Source of the DNA: Leisingera daeponensis
GTDB taxonomy: Bacteria; Pseudomonadota; Alphaproteobacteria; Rhodobacterales; Rhodobacteraceae
NCBI RefSeq assembly: GCF_019801465.1
Contig: NZ_JAHVJA010000018.1
Location: forward strand, 1 to 53,708
Direction of reading: 5' to 3'
Length of the DNA: 53,708 nt
The position numbers and the translations under genes are program-made. Below, one piece after another: positions 26,290-34,694 of this stretch. The notes beneath the pieces are model-generated. The model did no database searches and was not told where the DNA came from. It was given only the letters and a program-made list of their open reading frames with translations. Positions within the stretch are counted from its first letter, which is position 1. Each line of letters opens with the position of its first letter.

Positions 26290-26865
26290 GTTCTCTTCGC
26301 AAGCCTGCCTTCTGCCCATCTGCCTGCAGGACGCTTTGCACAATGAGGGTATGCCTGCGCCTTCAAGGCTTTTTAGATAGCCGCCCTGCCCTAGTGCGCT
26401 GCGGTAAACGCCATTCCCGCACTCTGCAAACGGCGCCAACCATCGCGCGGGATCGTTGTGTCGGCTATGGTCAGCTCTTTCCAAAGGCAGCTTTCGCGCC
26501 CGGCGCTATTCGCTGCATTGAAATGAGTTTGAAGCTATAGATCTCGACCAGCCGATCCCGTCATGAGACGTTATCGCCAGGCTATATCTGGAACTCCGTA
26601 ATCTTGTTGCTTGCTTGATTTGCCATAGCGAGGCACGTGATAACCCCACAGTTCGGGATTGGATCAGCCACAAGCGGAAATGCTGACTGTGCTGGACCGC
26701 GCAGCATTTGCAGATGCGAGCACTTTTTCAAGCGATCAGTCTGGCAGCTTCCACCTCTTGCTCGGAGCTACCCTTTATCGACAGCCAGATACGCTCAGCT
26801 ACTCGCTCAAGGCGTATGGCTCCCATCCGGCTTGAGAATAATATTCGCGGGATGGTCTCTCAGAA

Positions 26866-26881
26866 GTTGGCTATGACCAAC
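26866..26881. promoter_or_regulatory. parS-like palindrome, two mismatches
   Basis: GTTGGCTATGACCAAC matches the perfect site at 14 of 16 bases. Confidence 0.45.
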
Positions 26882-27120
26882 AGCTGGTCGAACCAAGCTG
26901 AGTTCAAGATTCACGTTTGGCTTATGACAAGGATTGATCCTGAGGCCGCCGAAAGGGCTTACTTAAATGTTGGCCATCTCATGGGCAATGTTTGTCAGAG
27001 TTTTAGCCAAACGCAGAGATATGAGCTGGTCCTGGAAATGGCCTGCGGGCTCCGATAGCGGTCATTCGATCGTCATTTCGGTTGAGATTAGTCGCACTAG
27101 CGGAGGTCCTAAAATCAGAA

Positions 27121-27136
27121 GTTGGCCATGGCCAAC
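27121..27136. promoter_or_regulatory. parS-like perfect palindrome
   Basis: GTTGGCCATGGCCAAC is a perfect 16-bp palindrome, extended to 20 bp by flanking AA/TT (27119-27138). It fits the general GTT-N10-AAC form of repABC parS sites. Confidence 0.7.
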
Positions 27137-27242
27137 TTGCACAGAAGCTCTCGTTGTACTTGGTTTCGGTGAATTCATCACCGGCATAGCAGAACGCGGA
27201 TCAGGCGTGTGCCGTGGGCAGGGCTGACCACAAGAACACGGA

Positions 27243-27258
27243 GTTGGCCATGGCCAAC
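27243..27258. promoter_or_regulatory. parS-like perfect palindrome
   Basis: A second exact GTTGGCCATGGCCAAC, extended to 20 bp by GA/TC (27241-27260), 122 bases from the other. Confidence 0.7.
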
Positions 27259-28183
27259 TCTCTGGGGTGAACGAGTTGTGGCAATGTGCCGACGCGATTC
27301 AAGGCGCTCCGGAAGCCAGGACTCTTGACCTGCGCTTTATCGCGCTGCTGAAATCCCAACGAAATCTGTTGCAGAACCGTTGGCCATTTGACGGTGGTCA
27401 AATCCTCCGTAGTGTTGCACTCGGTTTTCGAAGAACCCCGATTGCAGTTCTTTGCCTTGCAGTATCCTTGGGCCTCGGCCGCTCAGTCTGACTCGAAGAC
27501 AACCACGTTCCTTGCAGAAATTCGCCCAAATCCTGAACAGCCATTGAGGTGGTAGATCTTCGACTTCCGGTTTCCTCGAATAGGACTGGCAGCCTCCGAG
27601 CTGAACTGGTAGCTGCCTGCCGCTGACGAGCCAGGCGCAGCGGGGACCGTAGCGTCCGGGAAGGTCCATTTTGCTTCCGTATCGATGCGCATCCAGACTT
27701 CAGTATGATCAGAGATTGATCTGTGGGCCGATTTATGCGTGGCGCCAAGCTCCGCCTAAAAGTCGAAGTTGCCGGATGCGCCGACCAGAGCAGGGGTTCC
27801 GGTCGGCGCCAAAGTGTTGTCTCAGAGATTTGCATACCGGCCGTCAGCCGGAGACGAACCGTGTTGCATGAATAGAGCTTTGGCCATACTTGCCCTTTCA
27901 CCGGTTCATTGTGCGACACGCTCATAGGCCGCACGACCGAGGCGAGTCATGGGGGTGAGGGCTTTGGCAGCGATCCGGGTTTCGGTTGTCTGGGTCTCCA
28001 TCTTGCAGCTGCGTAGGTCAGGTTCGATGACGTCCTTTTAGCATCCGATCTTAGCCTCGCTGCGTGATCTCTGGCTGCAACCGGTGGCCTTCCGCTAGGC
28101 CAGCTACGCCGGTAAACTTCTTCCTGCTACACGGCCGGCCGCAGGGAGAAGTTCAATCGAATCCTTAAAAGTAGCCTCTTGAA

Positions 28184-28206
28184 ATGTACGTCAATCTGAT
28201 GTACAT
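28184..28206. promoter_or_regulatory. Candidate operator of the toxin-antitoxin operon
   Basis: ATGTAC (28184-28189) and GTACAT (28201-28206) form an inverted repeat with an 11-base spacer, 27 bases before the antitoxin start. Antitoxins of this class repress their own promoter at such repeats; the assignment is by position. Confidence 0.5.
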
Positions 28207-28232
28207 GTTGATCCACGTGACAGGAGGCGGCT

Positions 28233-28541
28233 ATGCTTGGTTTCCACGACACCACACGCGCCATAGATGAGCGCAACGAAGCCCGGATGAACTTCCGGAC
28301 CAAGCCGCGTATTAAAAACGCGATCCAGCAGGCTGCGGCCCTGTCCGGTGTGGACGATTCTGTCTTCACGATGAATGCAGCTTATCAGGCTGCCCTGGCA
28401 ACGATTTCGGCTCATGAGCGCACTGTGTTGCAGCCGGTCGATCATGAAGCATTTTTCACGGCTCTGGATGCGCCTGCAGCGCCCACTGAAGAATTGGCTG
28501 CGGCTTTCCGCAGGCACAGACAAACCGTTACCTCAAAATAA
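28233..28541 (+). CDS. DUF1778 antitoxin (TacA-type)
   Basis: A 102-residue DUF1778 protein with an N-terminal ribbon-helix-helix region (ARMNFRTKPRIKNAIQQAAALSGVDDSVF) and an acidic/aromatic C-terminal tail (LDAPAAPTEELAAAFRR) that wraps the toxin in this family. The start has AGGAGGC five bases upstream. The stop overlaps the toxin start (TAATG). It neutralises the GNAT toxin and represses the operon. Confidence 0.88.
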   Translation: MLGFHDTTRAIDERNEARMNFRTKPRIKNAIQQAAALSGVDDSVFTMNAAYQAALATISAHERTVLQPVDHEAFFTALDAPAAPTEELAAAFRRHRQTVTSK

Positions 28542-29086
28542 TGGCTCCCACAGAGTCCGCTGGCAGCGTCATCGAGCCGTTCGACCCTTCCAAGCACGAT
28601 CGAACGGCCTTTTCTTGCGGCGTGGAGCAAGTTGACAATTACTTCCGGAAGACCGCGAACAAACTCGCCAAGGCGGACAATGTCCGGCTTTTTGTCATGT
28701 CCGCGAGTGACGGCAGCGTGATTGGCTTTTACGCCCTCAATGCGCATGCAGTGCACTATGGAGATCTGCCTTCGAAATTTGCCCGTACCCGGCCTGCACA
28801 CGGCAACATTCCGGCGGCCTATATCTCGATGATCGGCCGTGATCAGAATTTCCGGGGCGGGGGCTATGGGGGGGATCTCCTCGTCGATGCGCTGCGCCGG
28901 ATTGCCGCTGCAGCTGATGCTATCGGTGTGGCAATCGTCATGCTTGACGTTCTTGACTGCGGGAATCCTGACCGGGTTGCGCGGCGCAAGGCGCTTTATG
29001 AAAGCTATGGGTTTCAGTCGCTGTCCTCGAACCCGTTGCGGATGTTCTTGCCTGTAAGTGTCGTTCGTAAACTGATCGCGGAATAA
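28541..29086 (+). CDS. GNAT acetyltransferase toxin (TacT-type)
   Basis: A 181-residue GNAT-fold protein. DRTAFSCGVEQVDNYFRKTANK at the start, VIGFYALNAHAV (core strands), RDQNFRGGGYGGDLLVDALRR (acetyl-CoA pyrophosphate loop, variant of QxxGxG/A) and KALYESYGFQSL near the C-terminus all fit TacT-like toxins. These acetylate the amino group of charged tRNA and stop translation. It is coupled to the DUF1778 antitoxin by a one-base overlap and probably stabilises the plasmid. Confidence 0.88.
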   Translation: MAPTESAGSVIEPFDPSKHDRTAFSCGVEQVDNYFRKTANKLAKADNVRLFVMSASDGSVIGFYALNAHAVHYGDLPSKFARTRPAHGNIPAAYISMIGRDQNFRGGGYGGDLLVDALRRIAAAADAIGVAIVMLDVLDCGNPDRVARRKALYESYGFQSLSSNPLRMFLPVSVVRKLIAE

Positions 29087-29699
29087 TGGACCCAAGTTCG
29101 CCAGTGCCCTCACTGCGCGGCCGGCTTCGAGAAACACCTCACCACGACGGCCTCCTGTTCCCGACGGTCTGCTTGGCTACGAAGTCCTTTTAGTGGAGCT
29201 ACTCGCCGGGCAGCGCACAGAGATTTTTTTGGGCGAGCTATTCGGGGCGTGCGAGATGTTTAGAAGGTGGGCGGTTGACGGCCACCACCTCGTCTGGGCG
29301 TCGGACGTCACTTTGAAATAGAAGAAATCCGCGCGGCGTGCGCGGATTGCATGGTCCAGGCGACAGGGCAGGGGATCGGCGGGCTTCGCCCGCTCACCCC
29401 AGCCCCGGCATTTTTCATTTAGCTTTGTCCGCCCGCATCCTGGGCCAGGCCGGTCAAGGGGCAAGCGCCGCGCATTGCGCGGCGGCTCCTGGAGGCCCGT
29501 GTCCTCGGCTATGCCTGCGGGCCGCGCCAGCCTCCATCCGCCCCCGTGACAGTCCCGGCCCAGGCCGCCGGCAGGGCTTCGCCCTCCCCGCTCTGCCAGC
29601 CGAAAGACACGGGGTCTTTCAGCAGTCAGTGCAGAGAGGCCGCGCCCATTGGCGGAAGGAGGGCACCAAGCCCCAACGCCCCATCAAAAGGAGGCCGAA
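29087..29699. other. 610-base GC-rich spacer
   Basis: No gene is supported. A hairpin at 29327-29347 (ATCCGCGC / GCGCGGAT, 5-base loop) lies in the middle. A very GC-rich stretch from 29440 to 29620 follows before the DUF3768 gene. Confidence 0.45.
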
Positions 29700-30149
29700 A
29701 TGGCACAATATCAATGCAATACCTGCGGCGCAGAGGCTGAACAGGAGCAAGGTGCAGCGGAATGCTGTCCGCTTTGCGCAGCGGGGAACGTCGTTAACCC
29801 GAAACTGCAGGCGGCTGAAACCGCCAAGGCAAACGATGCTTTCCGGGCCCAGGCACCTCTTGGCGGGCATCCGGTTTATCAGGGCCGCGTTGTGGCCACC
29901 CGGGGTGTTTCCGCCGAGGGGCCGGAGTTTGTCACCCGCGCGCTTCTTGAAACCGCTGCTTTTGATAATTTCACCGAGGACAACGATCCCTACGGAGATC
30001 ACTCCATGGGTGCAGTTCAGGTCTTCGGCAAGATCGTGTGGTGGAAACTTGACCTGTATGACGCGGATTACCGTTACGGGGCAGATGAACCGCTGGACCA
30101 CAAGAACACCCGCCGCGTTCTGACGCTGCTTTTGCCAAGCGAATATTGA
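29700..30149 (+). CDS. DUF3768 protein with N-terminal zinc ribbon
   Basis: A 149-residue protein. The first 30 residues carry two cysteine pairs (CNTC and CCPLC) resembling a small zinc ribbon. The rest matches DUF3768 (NDAFR at the start, DNFTEDNDPYGDHSMGAVQVFG, VVWWKLDLYD-like strand, RVLTLLLPSEY at the end). DUF3768 proteins are common small plasmid-borne proteins of unknown function in Alphaproteobacteria. The ATG at 29700 follows AAAGGAGG; the longer in-frame start at 29649 is less likely. Confidence 0.82.
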   Translation: MAQYQCNTCGAEAEQEQGAAECCPLCAAGNVVNPKLQAAETAKANDAFRAQAPLGGHPVYQGRVVATRGVSAEGPEFVTRALLETAAFDNFTEDNDPYGDHSMGAVQVFGKIVWWKLDLYDADYRYGADEPLDHKNTRRVLTLLLPSEY

Positions 30150-30155
30150 CACCGG

Positions 30156-30175
30156 CGCGGCCCTTCGGGGCCGCG
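30156..30175 (+). terminator. UUCG hairpin after DUF3768
   Basis: CGCGGCCC-TTCG-GGGCCGCG, an eight-pair stem with a UUCG tetraloop, starts six bases after the stop codon. There is no T run after it, so termination efficiency is uncertain. Confidence 0.6.
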
Positions 30176-30207
30176 ATCCGGCTGGTTTGTCACGCGACGG
30201 GAAGGAG

Positions 30208-30327
30208 GTGAGAACTATCAGAAAGTTTTTGAAACACACCCGGATCGATGAGGCTTGGGCGTTTCTCAGGAAGGGCGGTATCTTTGGCGTCGGCCGCCGC
30301 TTCCTGATCCAGCACAGAACAGTATGA
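30208..30327 (+). CDS. Possible small basic protein
   Basis: A 39-codon frame from GTG (within AAGGAGGTG) encoding a basic, protein-like sequence (IRKFLKHTRIDEAWAFL). The start is doubtful because the GTG lies inside the Shine-Dalgarno itself; the real start may be a nearby rare codon. Low confidence. Confidence 0.25.
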   Translation: MRTIRKFLKHTRIDEAWAFLRKGGIFGVGRRFLIQHRTV

Positions 30328-30698
30328 GCTCTCACGCTTCCGGCGCATCAATTGCAGGAAGGTTCAGGAATACCCAATAAGCCAAGCAGCGAAAGCACGG
30401 AGGCAAGAGTGCTACCCGCACCCGCTTGCGAATTCTGCGGCCATCTCAGCGATGCAGCGCCTGCCACCGGTTTCATCCATTGCCTGAACTCGTGAAGGGT
30501 GACATCAGAAAGGAGAGTTTGTTTGGCGGTTCACAAGCAAACAGTGCGCTGCCGTGCAGCGGGCAATGGTAACCGAAAGATCACTTGCTAGGGAAAGCCA
30601 AAGGCAGCGGCGGTTTCAGCCAAAGAGCATCGACCAGTTACGGGCCGCTCTGCGCCGGTGGGGCAGGGGGCAAATAAGATCAGGACAGGAACTTATTT
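30328..30698. other. 370-base spacer
   Basis: I see no well-supported gene. An open frame from about 30569 runs into the next gene out of frame and is judged to be a shadow. Confidence 0.4.
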
Positions 30699-31229
30699 AT
30701 GAAGAAGAACATCCACCGCGTTTGGCGGGCGGCACAGCTCTATATAGGGTTTCACCGCGACCCGTCCGGACGGAAGCGCGATACTGCGAAAGTGTGGCCG
30801 CCGAAGAATGCAAACGCCACCCTGCATTCCGACCCGGAGGAGCAGGAAGCATTTGTGGTCCTCAAAGCTGCGGATCCAAAAGACCCGAGAGACGTTCAGA
30901 TCAAGCTGCGCCCGGACCACATCGTGCTGCGCCGCGATCCCGGCGCGGGTTGGGAAGGCATCGTGATTGAGGAAACCGGTCTGTCCGTTCAGGTCAATGG
31001 GACGTGGATCCGCATCCGAGCGGATGGATCTGTTTCCCGCGAAGCCGAAGGGGATACAACCTACCTGGAAGCAGATGGCGCAGTTCTGAAGAAAACGAAG
31101 TTTGCCGAGGCGATGGTGTCAGGTGACGGGGTAGAGCTGACCCGCAGAACAGATTCAACGATTGCCGCAATCCGGCACGATGGGGTGATTGCAAAAAACC
31201 GCGATCCCGGGCAGATTTCAAAGGACTAG
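30699..31229 (+). CDS. Unknown plasmid protein
   Basis: A 176-residue hypothetical protein. The central part is beta-rich with short periodic strands (KLRPDHIVLRRDPGAGWEGIVIEETGLSVQVNGTWIRIRADGSVSRE), like surface-attached or phage-tail beta-prism proteins. The N-terminus is basic. No signal peptide or membrane helix is seen. It is followed by a strong terminator and lies between DUF3768 and parAB. I assign no function. Confidence 0.65.
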   Translation: MKKNIHRVWRAAQLYIGFHRDPSGRKRDTAKVWPPKNANATLHSDPEEQEAFVVLKAADPKDPRDVQIKLRPDHIVLRRDPGAGWEGIVIEETGLSVQVNGTWIRIRADGSVSREAEGDTTYLEADGAVLKKTKFAEAMVSGDGVELTRRTDSTIAAIRHDGVIAKNRDPGQISKD

Positions 31230-31265
31230 TCTCCCCTGGTTTCCTTGCGGTGGAAGGAAGCACCT

Positions 31266-31292
31266 GGCCCTGCAGATGCAGGGCCTTTTTTT
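31266..31292 (+). terminator. Rho-independent terminator
   Basis: GGCCCTGC-AGAT-GCAGGGCC followed by seven T residues, 36 bases after the preceding gene. It is a textbook terminator. Confidence 0.9.
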
Positions 31293-31727
31293 GGCCGGTT
31301 CAACAGATGGCCGCACCGCCGCTTGAAGCGGAGGCGGCAAAGGAGCGATTTGAACCGAGCTGCTCTGCGTCTTTTGAAACTGCAGGCGGTAACTTGCTTT
31401 CGGGATTGATGTCCTGAGCGGCGGAAGGTACCACAACCTCCGGTGGTGGTGGCGCGCAAGGGCAGGGGCTTTCATGAGAGAATATCTTTTCGTGAACCTT
31501 TCTGATGCATCCCGTAACCCATTTTGTTCGTCTTGTTTTTTCCAACCACCGCTGCCCCGGAGCTTGTGTCCGGTTCTCCCTGATGAGGGTCCGGCGAACG
31601 GAACAAGATGTATTCAAATATTACAGCCGCACCCGATGTGATTGCTGAAGCCCCGAAGAATCTGCCCGTTGCCTTTTTGGGCCAGGGCTCCTCAGGGGTG
31701 CGGGAGTGCGCGAGGAAGGACTGAATA
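31293..31727. other. 435-base spacer before parA
   Basis: Overlapping minus-strand frames exist but have neither ribosome sites nor recognisable sequence. The parAB promoter should lie here. Confidence 0.4.
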
Positions 31728-32468
31728 TTGAAAACCATAGTCATAACAAACAACAAGGGCGGCACCGGCAAGACGACTGTCGCCACACAGCTGGCCTATT
31801 CTTTAATGCTAACGGGATATTCCACGGTGGCGGTTGACTTGGACAGCCAGTGCAATCTCACGACGGCGCTGCCACGTCAGCGCGTGGCCGGCAATGCACT
31901 CGACCTGGTGGAGGCGGGGGAGCCGCCTGAGTTCACGGCCGCCCCTGGTGAACTTGTGCTGATCGAGGGGCATGCCGACATGCCGGTCGTCCGTGACGAC
32001 GCCATATTGCGCAACACGGCCGGAGCGCTGCAGGCGCTGAAAGGGGCGGACTTCTGTATCATCGACACACCGCCGACCTACAGCGCAACCGTCTATGGGG
32101 CGATGCTGGCAGCCGACTACATTCTTGCGCCCATTGAACTGAAGCGGTTTTCCGTGGACGGGATCAAGACCGTGCTGAAAGCTCTGGTCGAAGTCCGGGA
32201 GATCAACCCGGATGTGAAGTTCCTGGGCCTGCTGCCGTCCCGTTTTGACGCGGTGAAGGAGATGGAGCGCGAGTCCCTGCGGGTCATGGCGGCGGAGTTC
32301 CCCCAGCTCATCATTCCGCATGCGATCCGGAACCGGACTGCTTACGAAAAAGCCGAGGCGGAAGGCATGCCAGTCAGCGAGGTTTCAACCAGAAGCGGGC
32401 GGGAGGCTGCGGCCGAGTTTCAGGCCTTCTTTGAATGGTTCCTTGAAAATGTGGAGGCTGGCACATGA
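31728..32468 (+). CDS. parA: ParA-family ATPase (second partition system)
   Basis: A 246-residue ParA of the short, chromosomal/soj-like type, without the N-terminal helix-turn-helix domain of RepA. Deviant Walker A NKGGTGKTTVATQLA is at residues 9-23, and FCIIDTPPTYSATVYGAML follows. Start is TTG after GAGGAAGGA. The gene overlaps parB by four bases. It is independent of the repABC partition genes and should act on its own parS palindromes found downstream of parB. Confidence 0.87.
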   Translation: MKTIVITNNKGGTGKTTVATQLAYSLMLTGYSTVAVDLDSQCNLTTALPRQRVAGNALDLVEAGEPPEFTAAPGELVLIEGHADMPVVRDDAILRNTAGALQALKGADFCIIDTPPTYSATVYGAMLAADYILAPIELKRFSVDGIKTVLKALVEVREINPDVKFLGLLPSRFDAVKEMERESLRVMAAEFPQLIIPHAIRNRTAYEKAEAEGMPVSEVSTRSGREAAAEFQAFFEWFLENVEAGT

Positions 32469-33526
32469 GCGGCGGCGGTTCCAACTCCCGGGTCAACAGG
32501 TCCATGCTGTCTTCTCTGAAGGAGGCAGGAGCCCTCAATGACCTGATGCGAATGCCCCGGACAGCAGGGCAGGGGAGCCCACGTGATATCCCCATCGACT
32601 TAATCGAACCGGATCCGGAGCAGCCGCGCAAACATTTTGACGAGGAAAAACTGGCGTCCCTGGCGGACAGCATCAGCGTGCAAGGCGTCCTGCAGCCAAT
32701 CACCGTCCAGCCGCTCAATGGCGACGGCAGGCATTTGATCATCATGGGGGAGCGGCGCTACCGCGCCGCGAAACGGGCAGGCCTGCAGTCGATCCCGGCC
32801 ATAGAACGGGAAATGACCGAGGAGCTGCGCATGGCGCAGCTGACAGAGAATGTGCAGCGCGATGGCCTCACCACTTTTGAAATCGCCAATGCCGTGTCAG
32901 CCATGCGCGAAGCGGGCAAGTCCCGGGGCGAGATCGCCAGCGCGCTAGGGTGGGGAGAAAGCGAAGTCTCACGGTTTGCGGCTGTCCTTGGCATGCCTGT
33001 ACTGCTGCAGCAACTGGCGGAAAAAGATGTCCCGGTCCGGGCTTTGTCCGACCTCTATGCGCTTTGGAAGAAGAACCCCGACGAGGTGGAGGAATTTGTG
33101 CAAACTTCCGACGCGGGGGATGTTTCTCGGGTGACTGTCGCGAGACTGCGTTCCAGATTGACGCAAGACGCTACAGATGCTGCCAGGGGTCCCCGCACCG
33201 CGGAAGACGCAGCAGGCGGGTGCAGCGATCAAACGCAGTCCGTTGAAATGCAAACCGGCGGTGACACGGCTGCCGGGCAGACTGCATCCTTGGACCATGG
33301 CGGAACCGTCAAAGCACCGGAGGTGAAAAGCGTGGGTGGCACCCAGAATGTTCAGGCGGGCAGGGGGGCTGCCATCATCTGCAGGCACGGCGGAGCTACT
33401 GGCCGACTTCTGACGGACCAGCTTGCCTCCAACTCGAAATCCATCCTGGTGAGTTTTGAAAACGGGAGCCGGGTGGAGGAGGTCCTGTTGTCGGAGCTGG
33501 AACTGATCGAGGTCGTCGCGCTGTAG
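32465..33526 (+). CDS. parB: ParB-family protein (second partition system)
   Basis: A 353-residue ParB. The ParB/Srx domain reads IDLIEPDPEQPRKHFDEEKLASLADSI and IMGERRYRAAKRAGL, with the helix-turn-helix following (SRGEIASALGWGESEVSRFAAVLG). The C-terminal 130 residues (from about 225) are low-complexity and then end in a small domain (GRLLTDQLASNSKSILVSFENGS). It is longer than many plasmid ParBs. Its likely centromere is the three-copy GTGGTCC-g-GGACCAC palindrome at 33662-34062. Confidence 0.87.
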   Translation: MSGGGSNSRVNRSMLSSLKEAGALNDLMRMPRTAGQGSPRDIPIDLIEPDPEQPRKHFDEEKLASLADSISVQGVLQPITVQPLNGDGRHLIIMGERRYRAAKRAGLQSIPAIEREMTEELRMAQLTENVQRDGLTTFEIANAVSAMREAGKSRGEIASALGWGESEVSRFAAVLGMPVLLQQLAEKDVPVRALSDLYALWKKNPDEVEEFVQTSDAGDVSRVTVARLRSRLTQDATDAARGPRTAEDAAGGCSDQTQSVEMQTGGDTAAGQTASLDHGGTVKAPEVKSVGGTQNVQAGRGAAIICRHGGATGRLLTDQLASNSKSILVSFENGSRVEEVLLSELELIEVVAL

Positions 33527-33661
33527 AAGCTCAGGCATGTCTTTCCCGGAAGCGGGCCGCTTGTGTGTATGCCAGGCGGTTTGACCGGGCACGAAGGCCG
33601 CTGCAGATCCAGGCATTGAGCAACGCGCTGCCCGGAGGGTGGCGCGTTTTCAGTTTTGGAT

Positions 33662-33680
33662 ATGTGGTCCGGGACCACAT
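33662..33680. promoter_or_regulatory. parS-like palindrome 1 of the second ParAB
   Basis: ATGTGGTCCGGGACCACAT: nine-base arms around a central G, perfect. It lies 136 bases after parB. Confidence 0.65.
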
Positions 33681-33924
33681 TGTCAGGACCTGCGGGGCAA
33701 TCAGCTTTGACCATTCGCCATTTCTGCCAGTTGCGGAGGCGGCAGCCAGGGTTTCCCTCTTCGTGCTACTGGCTGCACTGCGGGGGCGGCGGACCGCATT
33801 TGAGTATCCCGCCGGGGTCCGGGGGCCCAAACTTTTCCAACGCCGCAGCTGAATTCTTTGGAATGCCCCGGATGGCCGGAGTGAAGTGGCCTGGCCACCC
33901 CACCTTGGTTCCGGTGCCAAACAC

Positions 33925-33939
33925 GTGGTCCGGGACCGC
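33925..33939. promoter_or_regulatory. parS-like palindrome 2 of the second ParAB
   Basis: GTGGTCC-g-GGACCGC, one mismatch in the right arm relative to the other two. Confidence 0.55.
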
Positions 33940-33984
33940 ATTTCCTTGGCGGGAGCACCCAGCGGATAGCTCGACGCCGGAAGC

Positions 33985-34011
33985 ACCTCACCGCCCGCAG
34001 GGCGGTGAGGT
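33985..34011. other. Strong hairpin before mobC, candidate oriT element
   Basis: ACCTCACCGCCC and GGGCGGTGAGGT form a perfect 12-bp stem with a GCA loop. No T run follows. Being between the parS copies and immediately upstream of mobC and the relaxase, it is a candidate part of the origin of transfer. It might instead terminate parAB. Nic site not identifiable. Confidence 0.4.
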
Positions 34012-34045
34012 TAAGCCTGACCCTGACCGGGGGTGCCACGCATAG

Positions 34046-34062
34046 TGTGGTCCGGGACCACA
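34046..34062. promoter_or_regulatory. parS-like palindrome 3 of the second ParAB
   Basis: TGTGGTCC-g-GGACCACA, perfect; 69 bases before the mobC start. Confidence 0.65.
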
Positions 34063-34130
34063 AATCCGCTTTCCTATAGGGCTAATGCAGGATAGGCGTA
34101 TCGCCAGCAAGTACATTACCATGGATAGAA

Positions 34131-34694
34131 ATGCCGACACAAAAGAAAGCCGCGATGGCCTATTTGCCCCCAGACCGCCATGCCCGGCTTGCAGCCGTTG
34201 CAGAGGCCAAGGGGCAAACAGTTTCGGCCTTTCTGGGTCAGCTCATCGATATCGTTCTGGGAGAAGAGGAGGGCCCGGCAGGGCCTCCACAGCCGTCCTC
34301 GCGGTCCCGCCGCGAGGGCAAGGTCACCGTCCGCCTGGCCTCTGATGCCCGTGAAGCGCTGTCCGAGGAAGCAGTGCGGGCCGGGGTGACACCGTCTACC
34401 TTGGCGGCCAATCTGCTGACCGCGCGGTTTCGCGCAGCCCCTCAGCCGACGGCGCGCGACCGCCGCCGTTTCATGTCAGGTCTGCGGCAGATACATGGCC
34501 TGGCCACAAACGTGAACCAGATCGCCTATGCGATGAATCGCGGGGTCTTCACCGGGGACAGCTACGCCCCGGCCCGGAAGGAAGTGGTGCAACTGCGCGG
34601 AGAGGTGGCGGAGCTGCGGCAGCAAGTGCGTGACTTCGCCAGGGGCCGGCTTGCGTTTCAGCTTGGCCTCGAGGAAGAGGAGCTGGCGGATTGA
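34131..34694 (+). CDS. MobC-like relaxosome accessory protein
   Basis: A 187-residue protein with two ribbon-helix-helix-like segments (AYLPPDRHARLAAVAEAKGQTVSAFLGQL and VTVRLASDAREALSEEAVRAGVTPSTLAANLL). A MobC-like middle (LRQIHGLATNVNQIAYAMNRG) and a coiled-coil end (VVQLRGEVAELRQQVRDF) follow. It should bind oriT and help the relaxase. The stop overlaps the relaxase TTG start. The ATG at 34131 gives the ribbon-helix-helix start; no strong ribosome site is seen. Confidence 0.8.
   Translation: MPTQKKAAMAYLPPDRHARLAAVAEAKGQTVSAFLGQLIDIVLGEEEGPAGPPQPSSRSRREGKVTVRLASDAREALSEEAVRAGVTPSTLAANLLTARFRAAPQPTARDRRRFMSGLRQIHGLATNVNQIAYAMNRGVFTGDSYAPARKEVVQLRGEVAELRQQVRDFARGRLAFQLGLEEEELAD

Larger units (their letters stand above)
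26203..28183. other. 2-kb gene-free segment with parS field
   Basis: No credible gene is seen on either strand. The segment holds four parS-like palindromes (26274, 26866, 27121, 27243) and two half-sites GTTGGCCAT (26969 and 27379). This is where RepB would assemble the partition complex. The rest (27.4-28.2 kb) shows only short, stop-rich frames and may be decayed insertion-sequence DNA. Confidence 0.55.
33527..34130. other. 600-base parS and probable oriT region
   Basis: No gene is supported. It holds three copies of an odd-centred palindrome and a strong 12-bp hairpin just before the mobilisation genes. Confidence 0.6.

Noticed and set aside
26202-26540. A 112-codon frame overlapping the repC stop
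   Set aside because: The TAATG overlap is suggestive, but the sequence looks random (proline, arginine, cysteine rich) and contains a parS-like palindrome.
26708-27058. A 116-codon frame downstream of repC
   Set aside because: No ribosome site or recognisable sequence, and it is interrupted by parS-like palindromes.
27900-28140. Possible insertion-sequence remnant on the minus strand
   Set aside because: A frame with METQTTETRIAAKALTPMTRLG caught the eye, but I could not match it with confidence to a transposase family.
30554-30970. A 138-codon frame before the unknown plasmid protein
   Set aside because: Its second half runs out of frame through the better supported gene at 30699-31229.
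31300-31617. A 105-codon minus-strand frame before parA
   Set aside because: Proline-rich, no ribosome site, and overlaps the expected parAB promoter region; several other frames overlap it equally well.
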